Positions 42,728 to 43,360 of a stretch of DNA of 43,360 bases are shown here, piece by piece. Origin of the DNA: Thozetella sp. PMI_491 (Eukaryota > Ascomycota > Sordariomycetes > Chaetosphaeriales > Chaetosphaeriaceae). Position numbers and translations under genes: made by a program. Numbering within the stretch: position 1 is the first letter of the stretch; the number at the start of each line of letters is the position of its first letter. The stretch covers positions 1-43,360 of the forward strand of contig MU270156.1 of the NCBI GenBank assembly GCA_021432635.1, in the 5' to 3' direction. The notes under the pieces are model-generated. The model was not told the DNA's origin and searched no databases. It was given only the letters and a program-made list of their open reading frames with translations.

Positions 42728-43360
42728 TGGCTCGTCTGTCTTGTCCATGCGTCAGCAGCACCGCCAATGAGGCCAAAGGGGCGGTGCCCTCTATCTGGGG
42801 TTGTGAGATTAATGGTTTGTAACTATGACACGGTTGGCACAGGCTGGTTTCTCCCCAGGGTAAGGGTGCAATGGGGGAGCACTTAAGGAGGTTTGCGGGA
42901 CTATGACGGTGCCAGATTCAACGAAGCTTCCGCTGTAGTAGCTTTCTTTCTCCCACCTAATCAGGGTAATGGCTCACTGCCGCCGTACGGAACTTTGGCC
43001 TCCCTGGCCTGTGACGAGTAATAGAGGATCCCTTGCCTGGCCCGTTCCCGGCCGGTGGCACCGAATGGCCAGTCGACGACCTGCATTTATCTCGTCTGGA
43101 CTTACCACCCCTATCTTCCAGCATAGTTTCGGCTGCCTTGCCCGGCATCACACTCCTGCCAACCACATGGCACCGTGCTTACTGTTCTGGCTTGATCCAG
43201 CGGTAGCAGGGCGAGATGCGGCATGGCGCATACGTTGCGGCCCAAGTATGTCTGTCATGGTGCTCAGGCAGGAACTCGTAAGGCAGATAGTGAGCATGTA
43301 TGTACGAAGTTGCCTCGTATGTCCCCCCTCTTACCAGTCATTGCTTTTTTTTTGGGGGGG
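42728..43360. other. Right flank, no gene recognised
   Basis: 3' flank of the NOT3/5 gene. Frames are under 70 codons and match nothing. The window ends in a T run followed by seven G (about 43345-43360), a low-complexity end that may mark an assembly or cut boundary. Confidence 0.45.

Noticed and set aside
1..43360. RIP-mutated repeats, transposons, dispersed 5S rRNA, CRISPR
   Set aside because: No AT-rich decayed block, no transposase or reverse-transcriptase motif, no match to the fungal 5S sequence I know, and no spaced direct repeats.

Overview
The window is nuclear DNA of a filamentous ascomycete. Genes are split by 45-150 nt introns with GT-AG ends and CTAAC/CTGAC-type branch points. 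Proteins match filamentous-fungal families, coding DNA is GC-rich, and intergenic DNA carries the GGTA/TACC-rich palindromes common in Sordariomycetes. A member of Sordariales, perhaps Chaetomiaceae, is the best guess, but the genus cannot be read from the sequence. I see no transposon, rRNA, tRNA or CRISPR array and no AT-rich RIP-damaged block.

Layout, left to right: a bZIP transcription factor (2851-3822, +) stands alone in gene-poor DNA. After about 5.5 kb without a recognisable gene comes a haem redox membrane protein with a DOMON-type cytochrome domain and a b561 domain (9380-10852, +). It converges on a six-exon MFS transporter of the ZIFL/YCR023c type (13369-11057, -). Upstream of the transporter lies a ten-exon gene for a secreted Thr-rich protein (16410-14801, -), then about 3 kb of apparently empty DNA. 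Ureidoglycolate lyase of the allantoin pathway (19428-20189, +) converges on the largest gene here, a DNMT5-type cytosine-5 DNA methyltransferase fused to a RING-containing SNF2 ATPase (27772-20693, -). A 2.1 kb divergent intergenic region separates this from a 2H phosphoesterase (29917-31030, +) that uses a GC-AG intron. The right third is dense housekeeping DNA: a BUD2/CLA2-type RasGAP (32320-36138, +), cyclophilin 40 (37801-36562, -), D-aminoacyl-tRNA deacylase (39730-38913, -) and the CCR4-NOT subunit NOT3/NOT5 (40552-42727, +).

These genes do not form one pathway or a metabolite cluster. Eight of the eleven have introns that I resolved from splice signals, phase and protein continuity (the bZIP intron is only probable); the remaining two, ureidoglycolate lyase and RasGAP, read as single exons, and the methyltransferase has four resolved introns plus one uncertain one. 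The most notable locus is the methyltransferase-ATPase. All catalytic motifs are present, but its reading frame is crossed by one TAG at 22996-22994. That TAG is either the end of a 54-nt intron with a weak donor or a nonsense mutation that would separate the ATPase core from the methyltransferase.
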